A stretch of 64,000 bases of DNA from Litomosoides sigmodontis (lineage: Eukaryota; Nematoda; Chromadorea; Rhabditida; Onchocercidae): contig OY718804.1 of assembly GCA_963070105.1 (NCBI GenBank), positions 8,291,817 to 8,355,816 of the forward strand. The letters are read 5' to 3'. A program made the translations under genes and the position numbers. This document shows, in pieces, positions 1-12,839 of the stretch (its first letter is position 1; each line of letters begins with the position of its first letter). The notes below the pieces were generated by a model that worked only from the letters and a program-made list of their open reading frames with translations, did no database searches and was not told the DNA's origin.

Positions 1-1510
1 TAAAGTGGAAATTTTGTTCAGTGAATAATTTGGAAAGATGTCACAGTGGAAAAAAACAAAAATAACAAACGAAGGGAACATTTTTCAGACGTGCAACGTA
101 CACATCAAATCACTGACCACCGCGCATGTTGCATTTTGAATAAAAAAACAACTAAAACATTTGTTGCATAGATTGTTATGTAGAAAAAAAAGGGAAGACG
201 AAATACAATTCTTCATTCATCCAGCAAATCATTTTAGAAAGAGAGACACAACTTCGCATTCTATGTACATCAATCAACATTTAAAACATTTTCAACATTG
301 CACTCTACCTGAAGAAAATCCATTTCCTATTTCAGTTTTACCACAACATCAATGGAATTCAAATTATCACGTTAAAAGGTAATAGATTTAATGCCTCATA
401 CAAGTGATTTATTTCACTTCCCAACATCCCACTATCTTTCAATTCTCATAACTTCACAAATTCTTATCACTAAATAATAAAACAAAACGCAGAAACTGAA
501 AGAAACGAAAAAGCTAAATTAATTTCTTTCTCGCCCTTCCCCTCTCCCTCTCGCTCGTGTGAGGAATACAATGCTAACGCTAACAAAATCCCCGCTCCAT
601 TTTTGAAGAATATAAAACGTGAGCTGACATTGGTAATTGCTAATTCTCGATTTGGGATAAAGGAATAGAAAAACAACCATTTGCACTGGAACGTTTCATT
701 ACACTCACACATTTCCTCAACTGGCAAATTGTAAACTAACGAATTTAGAAATAAACAGCCGACAATTAGTAATCACCATCAGATAAGAACGAAAGAGCCG
801 TCGTCAAAAGCATTAAAAATTTACAGGAAGCGAGTAGAAGGACAAAAAGAAGAAATGCAAAAGAATTGGAAAGTGCAATTTTACAAATAATAACTACTAG
901 TTCAAATTCATCATTTCCTCTTATCCTTAAACAATCAATTAAACAAATAACTGACTATCAAATCCTTTTCTACCAAATTCGAAATTCGCACCACGAAATA
1001 TATATATTTTTGCTTTTGAAAATTTTAAAAATTATGCGAATTGTTTAGCATTGTAATTTTAGCAGACGGACTTTTTTTTTTTCAAATTCCACATGTAAAT
1101 TTACTGGCAAGACGACTCCTGCCTATCCAAATTTATAAAATGAAATAAAATAACTCTTTCCTTTTTCAAATGATTTTTCATTAATTAAAAATCCACTCAA
1201 TTAATTAACAATTAAAAATTTTCTTCACAGCTTTCTTTTTGAAACAAAGAGCGCAATACCAGTAAAAAAGAGGGAAAAAAGCTATTAAGCATTCCAAATT
1301 GGGAAGAAGCAAACAAACAACGGAACTTATGAATGAGATTGAGAAAGAAGAGCATAGGCACTCACTCGCTCTCACTTTTCAAATTGCAAATTCTCTTAAA
1401 TTTCTCGCACCCTTCCTTATCGCTCCCACGCAGTAACTAACAACGAATCTCTCTGAGATACAGCAAAAAAAGAAAAGTTCCTGAAGACATTCTTTCCTCT
1501 TTCTCTCTGC
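1..1510. other. 3' flank of the RBMS/sup-26-like gene
   Basis: No convincing coding exon is seen; the open frames here are short and A+T-rich without family resemblance. Read on the minus strand this is downstream of the RNA-binding protein stop codon. A minus-strand AATAAA (plus-strand TTTATT) lies at 408-413, so a 3' UTR of about 1.1 kb is possible. That is an inference; no cleavage site can be proved from sequence. Confidence 0.5.
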
Positions 1511-4500
1511 TTAATTTTGTTGCATTTGTGGTGGCGGTTGTGGTTGTGAGGGTAGCGGAGCTTGTGGTGGTAGCGCTTGTAAGGTTTGCGGTGGTGGTGG
1601 TGGTAGCAGTGGTTGAGTATAGATAATTTGACCAGATGATGTTTGATTTGTTGGCACCGCAACAGCACCATTACCAACACCAACACCACCACTACCACTA
1701 ATACTACCATTACCGCCACCACTACCACCACCACCAGAAACGGCAACAGGAGCATCGCTATGTATAGCAGTTAATTCTGGTACAAAATTTTGAAATGGTG
1801 TCGCTGACGTTACCACTGCGCCAATCATACTCGGATCAGTTGTTGCCTGCAAAGAAGCGAAAAACTTCGTTTCTTTTCCTAATACATTTTTAAAAACTTT
1901 AATACCTTACATTTCACAAAATATATGTTAGGAATTCGCGGTACGGTGAGAAAAAAAAGAAGAGAAAGTTGTGCAGCTATCGTTTTGCTTACCAACTAAA
2001 GTTCCTGATGTGTGACATCGAAGTAACAGGTGACGTTTAAATTTCGAAACAAAACTTCTTTGGATGATAATTAAGCGATCGTGCACACTGCAGTATTAAA
2101 CGAAATGTTATCTTATCAATCATTCGGGAATTTAAATGCGAAATTGTCGGGAGACTTATTTGTATTTCTGCACATATTTTTTTTTCTTTTTTTTTGCTGC
2201 GATGATAATAATGCTAATCCGTGATCCATTTTAACCGCTATGTTGTAGAGGCGAATTATAAAATAAGATTAGAGTAAAATCAGAGGATCCACAGTTTATT
2301 CGATCACTACGTTATCTTCCATTTCTAAATAATAATATTAATATCAGTCAAAGAAAAGGAAAAAATGGTGCAAACAAACAATTAACTAACTAACCTGAAC
2401 ACCATATGGCCATGGATAGAACGGAACTGTATAAGCCTGCATAGCAACCTGAGGAATTGCTGAACCAGCTGGTGCTTGATTAGTTGTCATACTTGTACCC
2501 GGTCCAATATTTGTTAATTCAGCTGATGGGTGTAACATTGCATTAGCACTTTGAAGTGATAAATTTTGCATTTGAGCAGTAAGATTCCCAATTGGAGCAT
2601 CTCCATAACCTACAATTTCAAGTAAAAAAAATTTCAGAAATTCTTAAAATATTTAAATACGATTTGTTTAGTAGATATCATTCCTGTTCATTTTCAACTT
2701 TATTGTTTCTATTTTTTTTTCTTCCTTTCAAATGTTCACTTAATCTTTTATGTCATATTACAACAGTTTCAAGCACTTCCCTCCCTTCCTACGTAAATCA
2801 ATTTGTAGCGGTATGAAATGCTACATAGTATCGAGATAATTCAGCAATGAGGTTTAACAATGAATTGAGAAACATGAGAAACTGAGAAAACACCTGAGAA
2901 AACATGATATTGAGGATGTGGACTGTAAACATAAGGCGATGGTGGTGTTAATAGGTATTGATAGTTTGGATTGGTGCGGATGTATTGCCCGCTTTGGTCA
3001 TATGGTGGTGTTGCAAAACATGGTTGCTGAAACGATGGAAAATTAATTCGTTATAAAAAAGACTCCATAACACATGAATATATTTAAATACATTCCTAAT
3101 ATAATCGTAATATGCTTAATGAACGAAAAACAAATAATAAGTTGACACTTACAGTAATCTCAAGGTGCGTAAGGCTACTATACAATCCTGGAACGCTTTG
3201 TAAGGGCCGACTTTTTGTTTTCTTGTTGCTATCGGCATATTTTACCATTAATGGTAAATTGCAACCCGGAATTATTTTTTTCCCATTCATTTCCTATAAA
3301 GAAGAAAAAAAACATATCAGGTTAGAGAATCTTTGCAAAGGAAGAGATCGAAATAATTTCAATCATCTTGCGATAAATTTACTTTGATGATTTTTGCGCA
3401 CAATTCTTCATTATCCATTCGAGCGAAACCAACACATCTACTCGAACCGTCACCATTCTTCAACACTCTTGTACTGATTGTTGAACCATAATTTTCCAAT
3501 AACTTTTGCAAATCCCTTTCCGTGTAATTCGGTGGCAAATTTGCTAAGTACAAATTTGTTGGATCTTGCTCCTGTTGCTGAAAGAGGCTATTTTGGTTGT
3601 TTGGACTCAGCGCCTGCAATGAAAATTCGCTTGTTAAATGTTTCTTACAGCAGCGTTAAAAAAATTGTCATTCACTCGAAACAGCTGCTGTAAGGAGGAC
3701 TTCTTCAAAACAATTAATTACAGGTACAACACAACAAAAAAAAGGACGAAATATTATAATTCCTCTCCCTAATTTTTATGTCCAGTGCGTTACACAACCT
3801 TTTTCCTGCCTAAACTTTTCTCTGGACAATAATCTATCATTGTTAATTTCTGATAAAAAAACTGGAGAAATTTGAAATTTTTTTCCAAAAAATTTTACTT
3901 CCACCCCTTTTCACAATCCATCTAAAAAAAGAATTTCCTCTATTTTTGCTCCCCAATCAAAGAGTGATAAAATCAAGGTTAGAAGTGAAATAATTTGCTC
4001 TAACTTGCAAACTTTTCAGCATTAATTTTTCAAATGATAAAGTTATCAACTCAAATTTTTCAAACAAAATCTTTTATGCGGTATATAATACGGTATTTAT
4101 ACGGTATATAAGATCGACACTAAATCCGAAAATTTCTACTTCATTTACCTACCTTTTGTTGCTAACTCAAATCATACATCTCAGAAAATAATAGCTGGCA
4201 ACCAAGAATTTACCTTAGCCATTTGCGCTCGTACCTTTCCTTCTTGATTTAAACCTTCAACAGCACGTAGTGCGTCAGCCGCTTCTTCGAAATCAACAAA
4301 CCCATAGCGTTTACACTGACCAGTGGCCTTATCCTTCAATAAAATTCTTAATCTTTTAAATTTCAAAAATTTAAATTTAACCGTCGAAAAAATTGATTTA
4401 TTATTGATTAGTCAAATGTTTTGTGAAATTCTGAAATAGCCAACATTAAGAGACGAGTATAAATTTCCTAATTATCCTACGTAGAAGCACTGAACGCATT

Positions 4501-5406
4501 GAAAATAAATAATTAGGAATTAGGAATATATTAACCATAATTGCTTTCGTTGATGCTATTCGACCAAACTTGGAGCACATATCTCTCAGATCTTCATCAG
4601 TTGTATTTTGATCAAGTCCACGAATGTAAACATTAGTCTAAATGAAAATAAACATAGATGCTTAAAAATAGAAAACAATGTTTTTAAGAATTATCCTTTT
4701 ACTTTCAAAACAAATTACTTAATTGGCTTCCTATTTTGCATCTCTCACCCTCCCTCTCTCTGTGTTTTTCCCTTACGATAGTCTCTTTTCAGAGTTTCTG
4801 TTCAAGTACTCTATGTTCTATTATTCAAAGATTTTTTTCTTAACTAACCAAGCTCAATGATGGAATCGGTGAACCGGTGCTGTTTCTACGAGTACTTATA
4901 CCCGAACTCCTTAAACCACTGCGGGATTGTGTCCCATCATTTGCGCTTCCATACCCATTGCACATGTTTTGTTGCTAAAAGAAAATATAAGTCAAATTTC
5001 TCATCTAACAATTCCAAAAACAAAATATTCGTTTAAAATAAAATTTAATTATTTTTTTCTGCCTTAAATAAACTAATGATTCCTTTTCACGTATTTTCCA
5101 ATACTTCCTGCTCAGTTTTCAGCGTTCACAACAATCGAACAGTTTTTAGCGTTCATACACACAGTGAAACTTTTAAGAGAATGTGAATTGAAGAAAAACT
5201 AAAAATATTCACGGATGAAACGTCCTCTTATTCAATACTAGTAAGAAGTTCAAAAAGAGAAAAAAACTGTTGTAGAGAAATTTACAAAAGATCCATGAAA
5301 ATGTTGAGGTCGAGTGAAATTTTGTCCCGTATATGCATTCATGTGAGCAGTCGACCGATACGGAGAAGGTGTATGTCCGAGTACAGCTGATGATATCCCT
5401 GCCGAC
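1511..5406 (-). CDS. sup-26: RBMS/SUP-26-family RNA-binding protein (two RRMs), 5' end incomplete
   Basis: Nine exons joined in phase: 5286-5406, 4849-4974, 4536-4637, 4214-4333, 3383-3613, 3153-3293, 2894-3026, 2395-2609, 1511-1846 (507 codons plus stop, partial at the N terminus). RRM1 (about residues 83-156) starts [10 protein letters not shown] and has RNP1 [11 protein letters not shown]2 (about 175-265) starts [10 protein letters not shown] and has RNP1 RCVGFARM. The order and spacing of the RRMs, and wording such as [20 protein letters not shown], match vertebrate RBMS1-3, fly Alan Shepard and C. elegans SUP-26, which bind A/U-rich single-stranded RNA and control translation. The C terminus is Tyr/Pro-rich, then Gly/Ser-rich, and ends in a Pro/Gln tract. 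Exon 5286-5406 begins in the third base of a codon, so at least one upstream exon supplying two bases is missing. Placement in the family is secure; the start is not. Confidence 0.9.
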
Positions 5407-8160
5407 CTTAAATCACTATCATTAAATTTTACACAATTCAACAATAAATGATAAAAAAATCATCACGACGATTGGGAGGATGAATTCATCCAGGAGAAGC
5501 TAAAGACTAATTGATTCAGAATGAGTAAAATCCAGCTAAACCAAGTTATGCTTGTATGATAGTTTGATTTTTCCTCAAATTCCAAAAAAAGAAACTTTCG
5601 TTTTTTTCTGTTTGATCTGGAATACAAATACGTATGTCATGCAACTACGATAGTAAAATTTCAGTCAAAATTGTTCGCTAAAATTGCTTTGCAATTAATT
5701 TAACATTTTTTTCATCGTATCTCACAAATGCTAAAAAATATATAAAAGTACAAAATTAGGTTGAATAATAACTTACCCCATATATATATATACATATATA
5801 TGGAGTTGCGAAGTTCAAGACGTTGTTGACAGCAGTATTAATGTTACTGTTACTTACTGTTATAGTAGAAGAGGGAATATACAGTGATCTTTAAACAATT
5901 AGTACTGTATTTACACTAGTAAGCATCCGTAACACATGTACGACGATGACGCCTTTGGTGTCCACTTGCCCCAAAATGCTATTATCCGTTACTGCTTGTT
6001 ATTGCTATCGTTGTTACTTCGCCTGCTACTGTTACAGCTACTATTATTTCTACTACTGCTGTTGTTATTGTTGTTGCTCTCGTTGTTACTGCTGTAGCTG
6101 TTGTTATTGACTTGCCCTGAATGCTGTACGCACAGACTGCAAAAATTATCATCACGTATACGCGCGCATTACTCACGTGTCACCGCAACAAATAACGTCT
6201 CACTTCATTCTTCTCACCGTAGAAAAACATTAAATTTACTTCATAATTAATTAATAACTGAATTTGCAAACCACTTATTGAGCAAAGCTTTTTTTTTTGT
6301 TCAACGAAAAGTGAATATTTAGATAAGGCAAAAGTATATGTAAACAATCAAAGAAATAAACAATAAGGGCGCAACTGTCATATCATCTTTCATCATTAAT
6401 AGATTATGTTTGGGTACAATGAGATTTCGTTCTTTGGCGGTGATAATCATATATTACCAGACTATATCCTTAAGCAAAAAAAATTTTCCTTAAATTGTAG
6501 AATTTCTACAACATTTTGCCCAGCTATTTTAAAATGTAGATTTATAAGGAAACTCTTAAACTAATTGCTCCAACCTTTCCAATCGTTTAATCGTTTGACT
6601 ATCACCCCGATCGACAATGCCCGCCAACTCTTCATTTAATCAATTAATTAATCAATCAATCGGTCGTTCTTCCTAAACCTTCCTTCAAAACGTTCATTTC
6701 TTAGTGAAATGTTTTCACAGCATTACCAACAGACTTAATTTCCGCTTCTCGCTATCTTTCTCTCTCCACCCTCCTCTCAACTAGCATTTTTCTTCATTGA
6801 AACTTCAAATTTTTACACCGTTCGCACTATTTTCCTTGCTCTTCTTCCAACTTTTCTCTCTCTCGCTAGGGAGAGAGAGAGAAAGAAAGAAAGAAGGAGA
6901 TAGACAAGAGGAAATAAAAAGGAACCGTCTACCCTAAAGTTATATCAATTTCAATGTATACTCTAAACAATCGCAGGAAATGACAAACATATGTTACTCT
7001 ATGGAAATGAAATTTACATCTGATGGGAAAATTATGAAATTATTTAATTAATAATTTCAATGAAATCTAAGAGTTGTTCAATAACAAAGTGAAATTCCAA
7101 AAGGGAAAGTGCAATAATAGTTCCACTTACGTAACGCACTCATTACGCGCAGCTGGAAATGAAATGTTAGGGAGAATGATAACTTCTCGTAAAAGCCTAA
7201 CAAAGTAAGGAAGCAGTTAATCATCCTAAGTAAAGGAAAAGGAACAATTCTCAATTTAACCTTTAACTTTAATACCAATAATAGCAGAAGGAGGAATAGC
7301 TGAGCCCACTCGTCGCACCAACGTGTGGAAGAGTGTCCGATGGAAAGTAACGGTGATGGGAAAGAGAACGGTTGCACGGTGTCATCAAGCACACCGAGTG
7401 GGCGGCTTTTCTCCTCCGGCATGAGGAAGGAGAGAACGCCACAAGGAGGACAATGACGCCCTCTCCTGAGGATTTTCCCACTTGAGCATAGATCTCTCTC
7501 ATCTCCCACACGAAGAGATCGTGGAAAATGAATGAAGAGAAGTGAGACGATAGAAGGACGAGTTAATATAAACTCTGAAATGGAACGGCTCGCTGGGTAC
7601 AGCGCATCGACATGATACCATGCAACTCAGAAGCACCCTTATTATGCATGTCGACGAAAATAAACCAAATACACTTTTTCTCTCTCTTCCTCTCTCTCTC
7701 TCCAAAAAAAGATAAGAGTACATGAAGAGGGAGGGATGAAACAATGAAAAGGATTAACAAAACTAACGATAAAAAGTTAAAAGGAAAAAAGCGAACTGTC
7801 AACAGTGCAGTGGAAAAGGCGTCGTCGTAATAGAGAGAGGAATGTGAGCAGAAGAAGAAGATCGGCATCTGCCACGTTCCCTTCCTCCTCCCTCTTTTTT
7901 CCTTTTAACTCACAAATGGACATTGCACTATGCTAATTCATCTTTTCCACAAATACGTAGCTTTCGCTTGTAATTGCTGTTTGCAGTCGGACACGATCTT
8001 CGATTTAAAAAAAAAAACTGAGGGAAAAAAGCTTATTACTCTAAAAGTGGAAGCAATCATTGCCATTTGTAAATAATTGAATGAATGAAATGCGAAAATG
8101 ATGCACGTTCGATGATTCATGGAAGTAGCAGTAATAATAAGGAGTGTTGAAGCAAAAAAA
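5407..8160. other. 5' region of the RBMS gene; low-complexity, no firm exon
   Basis: A minus-strand stretch at about 5985-6125 follows an acceptor-like TTCAG and could encode an Asn/Ser-rich tract, but no donor there gives the phase needed by the exon at 5286-5406, so it is not annotated as an exon. Other content: a near-palindromic TA run at about 5779-5803, CT-rich runs near 6745-6880 (ending in a GA run), and AT-rich spacer. The missing 5' exon(s) of the RBMS gene may lie here or further upstream. Confidence 0.4.
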
Positions 8161-8183
8161 ATCAACCAACAGAATTCATTTTG

Positions 8184-9801
8184 TTGATAACAACAACTGA
8201 ACGATAATTGTTGTAAACTTATCAATTTCTTGAAACTGAGAGTTCGTAGTTAACGGACGCAACTTCGCACACGGATAATTCAACTTTTCGAGGTGAGATG
8301 AGAAGAGTTAAAGTGTGAAAAGATGATCATTCGGATGACTGGAGCATATTTTAGCATAGGACAAAAGATGAGATGAATTTCGAGCCTTTCATGCAACAGC
8401 TGGCCCGAGGTGTTATCAAAATTCAAGGCTAATTTTTTTTTGCTATGCACGTATTTTATGATTATAGTGGTAGCAGTTGTGGTAGTGATAATGATAATTA
8501 TCAGTGATAATTAGTAGTGATAATCACTACCACATGATTATATTATATAGAGACTTAGATGAAGCATTGAACGGCAACTTCACAGTTTGAAAAGCACTGA
8601 AGAGAAGAAAAAACTACCATTATTATTATCGTAAGAAAAATCAACTTCAAACAAAAATTGATAAATGAGGAATTCATCGTCAGACTGGCTCCTCTTCTTG
8701 CGGGTTTTGGATGAAATCTCACTGATTGAAATCAATCCATTTCATTAATTAATTAAATTACAGTGATATCTGATACATAGACACGAATAAATTTTGCGCC
8801 GGAAGAATTAGGCATGAAATGATGACAGGATATTTCAAAAAATCATTTGACTCAACGCTCGCATTTATATGCCGACAATTTAAGACAACCAGGATTTTCC
8901 AGTTTTAAAACACTCCTCCGCCTTTTCTAATTTAGAAATGTAATTTTAGAGCCAAAGTGTAGTCCCATAAGAGGGATATTTGAAGGGGAGAAAAAGAAAA
9001 GGAAGGCAGAAAAAATAGCTACATCTTTACGTTAGAGTTAGCAAAAGAATGACGACATTTCCCTTGCCCAGAAGTAAAGTTCAGGTAAGAGTAGTGTAAT
9101 TTTAAGTCACTTCATCAATTCTATGCCAAAGCCTACCAATTGTTTTCACATGATGATAAACTATAGACGGTGATAACATACCATCCATGTGATTGACGAT
9201 GATGACATGTCCTCCTCCTGTCCACCTCCGCTCCTCTACCATTTCATTACTACTATCATTTTGCGCCATTCAACAAATCAAATGCATGCAACGACTCTTG
9301 CAAAAGAGGACATCGAACAATTCCAAGAATGCGAACAAATTTACGATAGCTTTGGAGTTTGAGTGTGAATGTGGTGATCACATTACAAGCCTTACAATAA
9401 TACATTACTCCTTTCTCTCTCTCTCTCTTATCAGATTATCATCACTCCATCAACTAATCTCTCCTCCTTTTGCTGATAATCATTGACGTCAACAAATTAC
9501 ACCCATCCATTCCTGTCTTTCACTGATAATAAAAATGAAACGAAAGACTCCTTTTTTTTCGCCGTCTCATCACATTTGCATAATGCGGAATTCAGCTTAC
9601 CAGTGGAAGAATTTATTCATCGCATTATAACTATTCTCATCTATTAATTGATGTATCTATCAATTCTCAATAAATAGCTTATCGATCCGATCTGATAGAG
9701 ATATCCTCCCGATTGATTGATTGATCGAATCGTGTAACGTTCACGACAAGCATTTACGAGTTAACGGAACAGTTTCATTACTCGAAATATCCTCGTGGAG
9801 A

Positions 9802-9834
<33 letters not shown>

Positions 9835-10836
9835 TAGAGAGAAAAGGGTTAAAAATTTTCTTCCTACCGCTTTAATTGCATCATTTCAAGAAAAAAAACG
9901 GATGCCAACAACGGCTAAACATTCGTTGTTGAATTGATTGGTAGTGAGAGATGACCAGTTGCGCTTTGCATCTCGCGGCGCTTCAAGCACACCATGAGCG
10001 GAATGATGATGGAGTAGTAGTGAGTCACAACGTGTTAGTCTGTTGATGATAATCAACCAAATGCTATCAATAAATTACTTCTTCTAATTTCGCTACTTCA
10101 AAAAACAAACAAAATAACAAGAAAGAAAAAAGAAAGAACGAAATAAAAGAAATCACGAAATTCCGTTTTCCATCCAAAGCAGTTCGCATTCTCTAGATTC
10201 CTACAATCAAATCTTCTTCTCCATCACCCATTCCCGCTCTCTCTGCTCTCTCTCTCTCCCTCTCTCAGCCCGTTCCCCTCAAACTGATTGATAAACAATG
10301 TCAGGGAATGAAACCACTTCCTGATCACAACTCAATCTATTAAAAATTATCACCTTAATAAATTCAATTAATTACAACTAAATACTTTCAACTTTCCGAT
10401 ACCTCCGTGACACTTCGTGATACGTGACGGACGGAAGGTATCCATCCATCCGCGTGCTTCGTTAACAACTGAAAATGAGAGAAGCGACGTGACACGATAA
10501 ACGCTGATAAGTGAAAGATTAAGGAAATGAGATTAGGGAAAAGATGCTGCAATAAATAATAGCATACAAAAGGACAACTACAAGAGCTTTTAGCAATGGC
10601 AGCACAGAGAGAGGGGAAGACAGAGAGAGAGAGAGAGGGAGGGAGGGAAGTTGCTGAAAATTGCAGCTTGTAATGAGGACGATGTGATGACCTTTCGGTG
10701 GGAGGGCTAACTGACCGGGAGGATGAGGAGATGGAAATGGAGCTGCTTGGTGGTGGTGAGGTTGACCAACAACCGATCCCTTCCTTCCTTCCGTACAGTT
10801 CCTCTTATCATCGACTATCTGAATCTCAGTGATAAG
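8184..10836. promoter_or_regulatory. Cluster of GATA-factor motifs (TGATAA/TTATCA)
   Basis: About 20 copies of TGATAA or its complement were found by eye, for example at 8184, 8219, 8486, 8492, 8517, 9473, 9521, 10287, 10503 and 10830. At roughly 62% A+T and independent bases, about 3 would be expected in 2.65 kb. In nematodes this hexamer is the core of the ELT-2/ELT-7-type GATA-factor site. The cluster lies 3-5 kb upstream of the first identified exon of the RBMS gene, so an enhancer or promoter role is plausible but is inference. Confidence 0.35.
8478..8534. repeat. 12-bp inverted repeat flanking TGATAA motifs
   Basis: TGTGGTAGTGAT (8478-8489) and ATCACTACCACA (8523-8534) are perfect reverse complements with a 33-nt spacer. 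The spacer carries GATAATTATC and further TGATAA motifs, making this the densest part of the GATA-motif cluster. Confidence 0.7.
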
Positions 10837-12600
10837 ATGATATTGTAGGAGGTGAATGTTAAGCGTACCAACGAAAGGTCATACAATACAATGATGGAAG
10901 CAATGAAATTATTGCAAGCAAAAAAAGGGAGGAGAGGGAGAGAGAGAGAGCACAGGGAGAGAGAGAGAGAGAGTACAACGAAAAGTGGTGGTGACTGACG
11001 AAAGTAGTAGTAGCATCGGAGAGCGCTGAATAGTGTGCGGTGCACCATCTGGTTCTGTTATCGAAACTAATAGGTTTTTGCCATCTCAACCGAAACTCTC
11101 CACCCTCTCCTAACCACTCCACCGTTCAGTCGTTTTCCCCCGCTTCTCTCCCTCCTCCGCGATCACTGCTAGGAAATCTAGGAGGCCCTCTCGCGCTCTA
11201 CTCTCCTAAAGCATTTCATCCCTTCTTCACAATGTCCAATTTCTCCCAATCCCCTTTCCTCCTCCCCTCCCTCTCTCCCTCTCCCTCTCTCTCTCCCTCT
11301 CTCTCTTCGACCCTCTCTATGCTGTTCTTTCGCTTTCAGCAGCAACAGAACGATAAACATCTATTATGATGAATAGATTGGTTGGAAAGAGTAGAATTTC
11401 ATACCATAAGCATTCCTTTCCCTCCCCCTCTCTCTCTCTCTCTAACCCTCCGCCCTTTCCTCCCGGTTCCTTCTCCTCCTCCTTTCGGTCATCGGTACGG
11501 GAGAAATATCTGAGAGAAACATACTAACCAACCATCAGGAAGAGTTTATCTTCAATAAATAATTCCGGACAAATTGTCCACTCTTTCTTCTTTACCGCAC
11601 ACTTCATTCCGCCGATTACTCATCGTCGGTTTGGTTTATTATATGACAGAAACGGATAAATCTTTGCAGACATATCGAAGAATGAAATTTGCGCATTCGT
11701 GTCACCGGAATACCGATAATGAGATGAGATATATCAATTATCGATTAATTTTTAAAAGCGCTGTTTTTTGTTAACCGTTAAATTGCTCAAGACCTCACTA
11801 TCCACCCTCTTCCGCCCTCTCTCTCTCTCTCTCTCTCTTTCCGCGTGCCTCCTCTCCACAAACGATAATATTTAAGCAGTCGTTTGTTTGTCTATGCTCC
11901 AATCAATAAGTCACTATAACTGTCTCACATTTCCGCCACTTTATTTTGAATCTGTCGAGCGGAAAATGGTAAATTGCTCCGTTGAACGAAAAAAATAGGA
12001 GAAAAAAGAGGGAACGGAGAGTGAATGGAATCGCTTGGTCGGATCGCATTGATGTTGTTGTTGAATTGTTAGAGTTAGCGCGGACGTAGGAAGTGCTGGA
12101 GTGAGAGTGAAGTGGTTAGGTAAGGCGCAACAATGGATGTGGTGGACACTGTCGTGGACAAACAGTGCTGTAAGTGATGATTAATGTGATATGATATGTG
12201 ATATATATATATATATATGCCATTGCGTAGTGACCAGAAGGGAAGCAATACCGAGGTGGAGTGTGGAATGCACGATGAGAGGGTGAATCGATGGAAGAAC
12301 CATCATCATCTCTCTACCATGCAACGAGTGAGTGGATGGTCCACTTGACATCAGTTACCACAAGTTTCTTCTTGACCTAAGGTTCTCAGCAATTACGACG
12401 ATGAGATGTGTCGCTCTTCTTCCACGACCCTCCTCCTCCTCCTCCTCCTTCCTTCTCCTCATACACACGCACGCACGCACGCACACACCCGTTATTTAGG
12501 CGTCGTACCACAATGCTCTCCATTCCTTGGCGCTGTTGTCCTGTTGCCGTCATCGCCGCTTCCCTCTGTACTTGTATGTGTGTGTGTGTGTGCATCCAGT
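9800..12600. repeat. Purine/pyrimidine and CT/GA low-complexity tracts
   Basis: Repeated GA or CT runs occur at about 9806-9842, 10616-10650, 10931-10975, 11262-11312, 11420-11445 and 11817-11840. An (AT)n run lies at about 12200-12219, an (ACGC)n run at about 12464-12488 and a (GT)n run at about 12577-12593. Open frames through these tracts change frame freely, lack splice-phase continuity and show no domain, so none is called as a gene. Confidence 0.7.
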
Positions 12601-12758
12601 GCGGGCGCTATGCTATCACTCTCTTGTCATCATTGTCTGGCACTGTTAATTGCCGTCACCGTTATTCGCACGCGAACCTAATACATTTATTATCGTTGTC
12701 ACTACTACTTCACATGTCGCTATCATCCATCACTCATTCATTATCATTATCTTTATTA

Positions 12759-12836
12759 TCAGTGCTACTGCTACTGCTACTGCTACTGCTACTGCTGCGG
12801 CTGCGGCTGCGGCTGCGGCTGCTGCTGCGGCTGCTA
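12759..12836. repeat. Interrupted ACTGCT / GCGGCT trinucleotide array
   Basis: A hexamer (ACTGCT)n tract passes into (GCGGCT)n and GCT repeats. It can be read as polyalanine on either strand, but there is no flanking domain or splice support. Its unit resembles the AGC-AGT edge of the array at 17156 read on the other strand, which suggests related replication-slippage products. Confidence 0.8.
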
Positions 12837-12839
12837 CCA

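Noticed and set aside
5982..6176. Minus-strand Thr/Val-rich or Asn/Ser-rich exon of the RBMS gene
   Set aside because: No donor gives the phase needed by the next exon; the tract is trinucleotide-rich and could be non-coding.
12133..12173. Possible plus-strand first exon (ATG, 13 codons, then GTAAGT)
   Set aside because: It has a start codon and donor-like site but no downstream exon that could join it, and it is too short to support alone.
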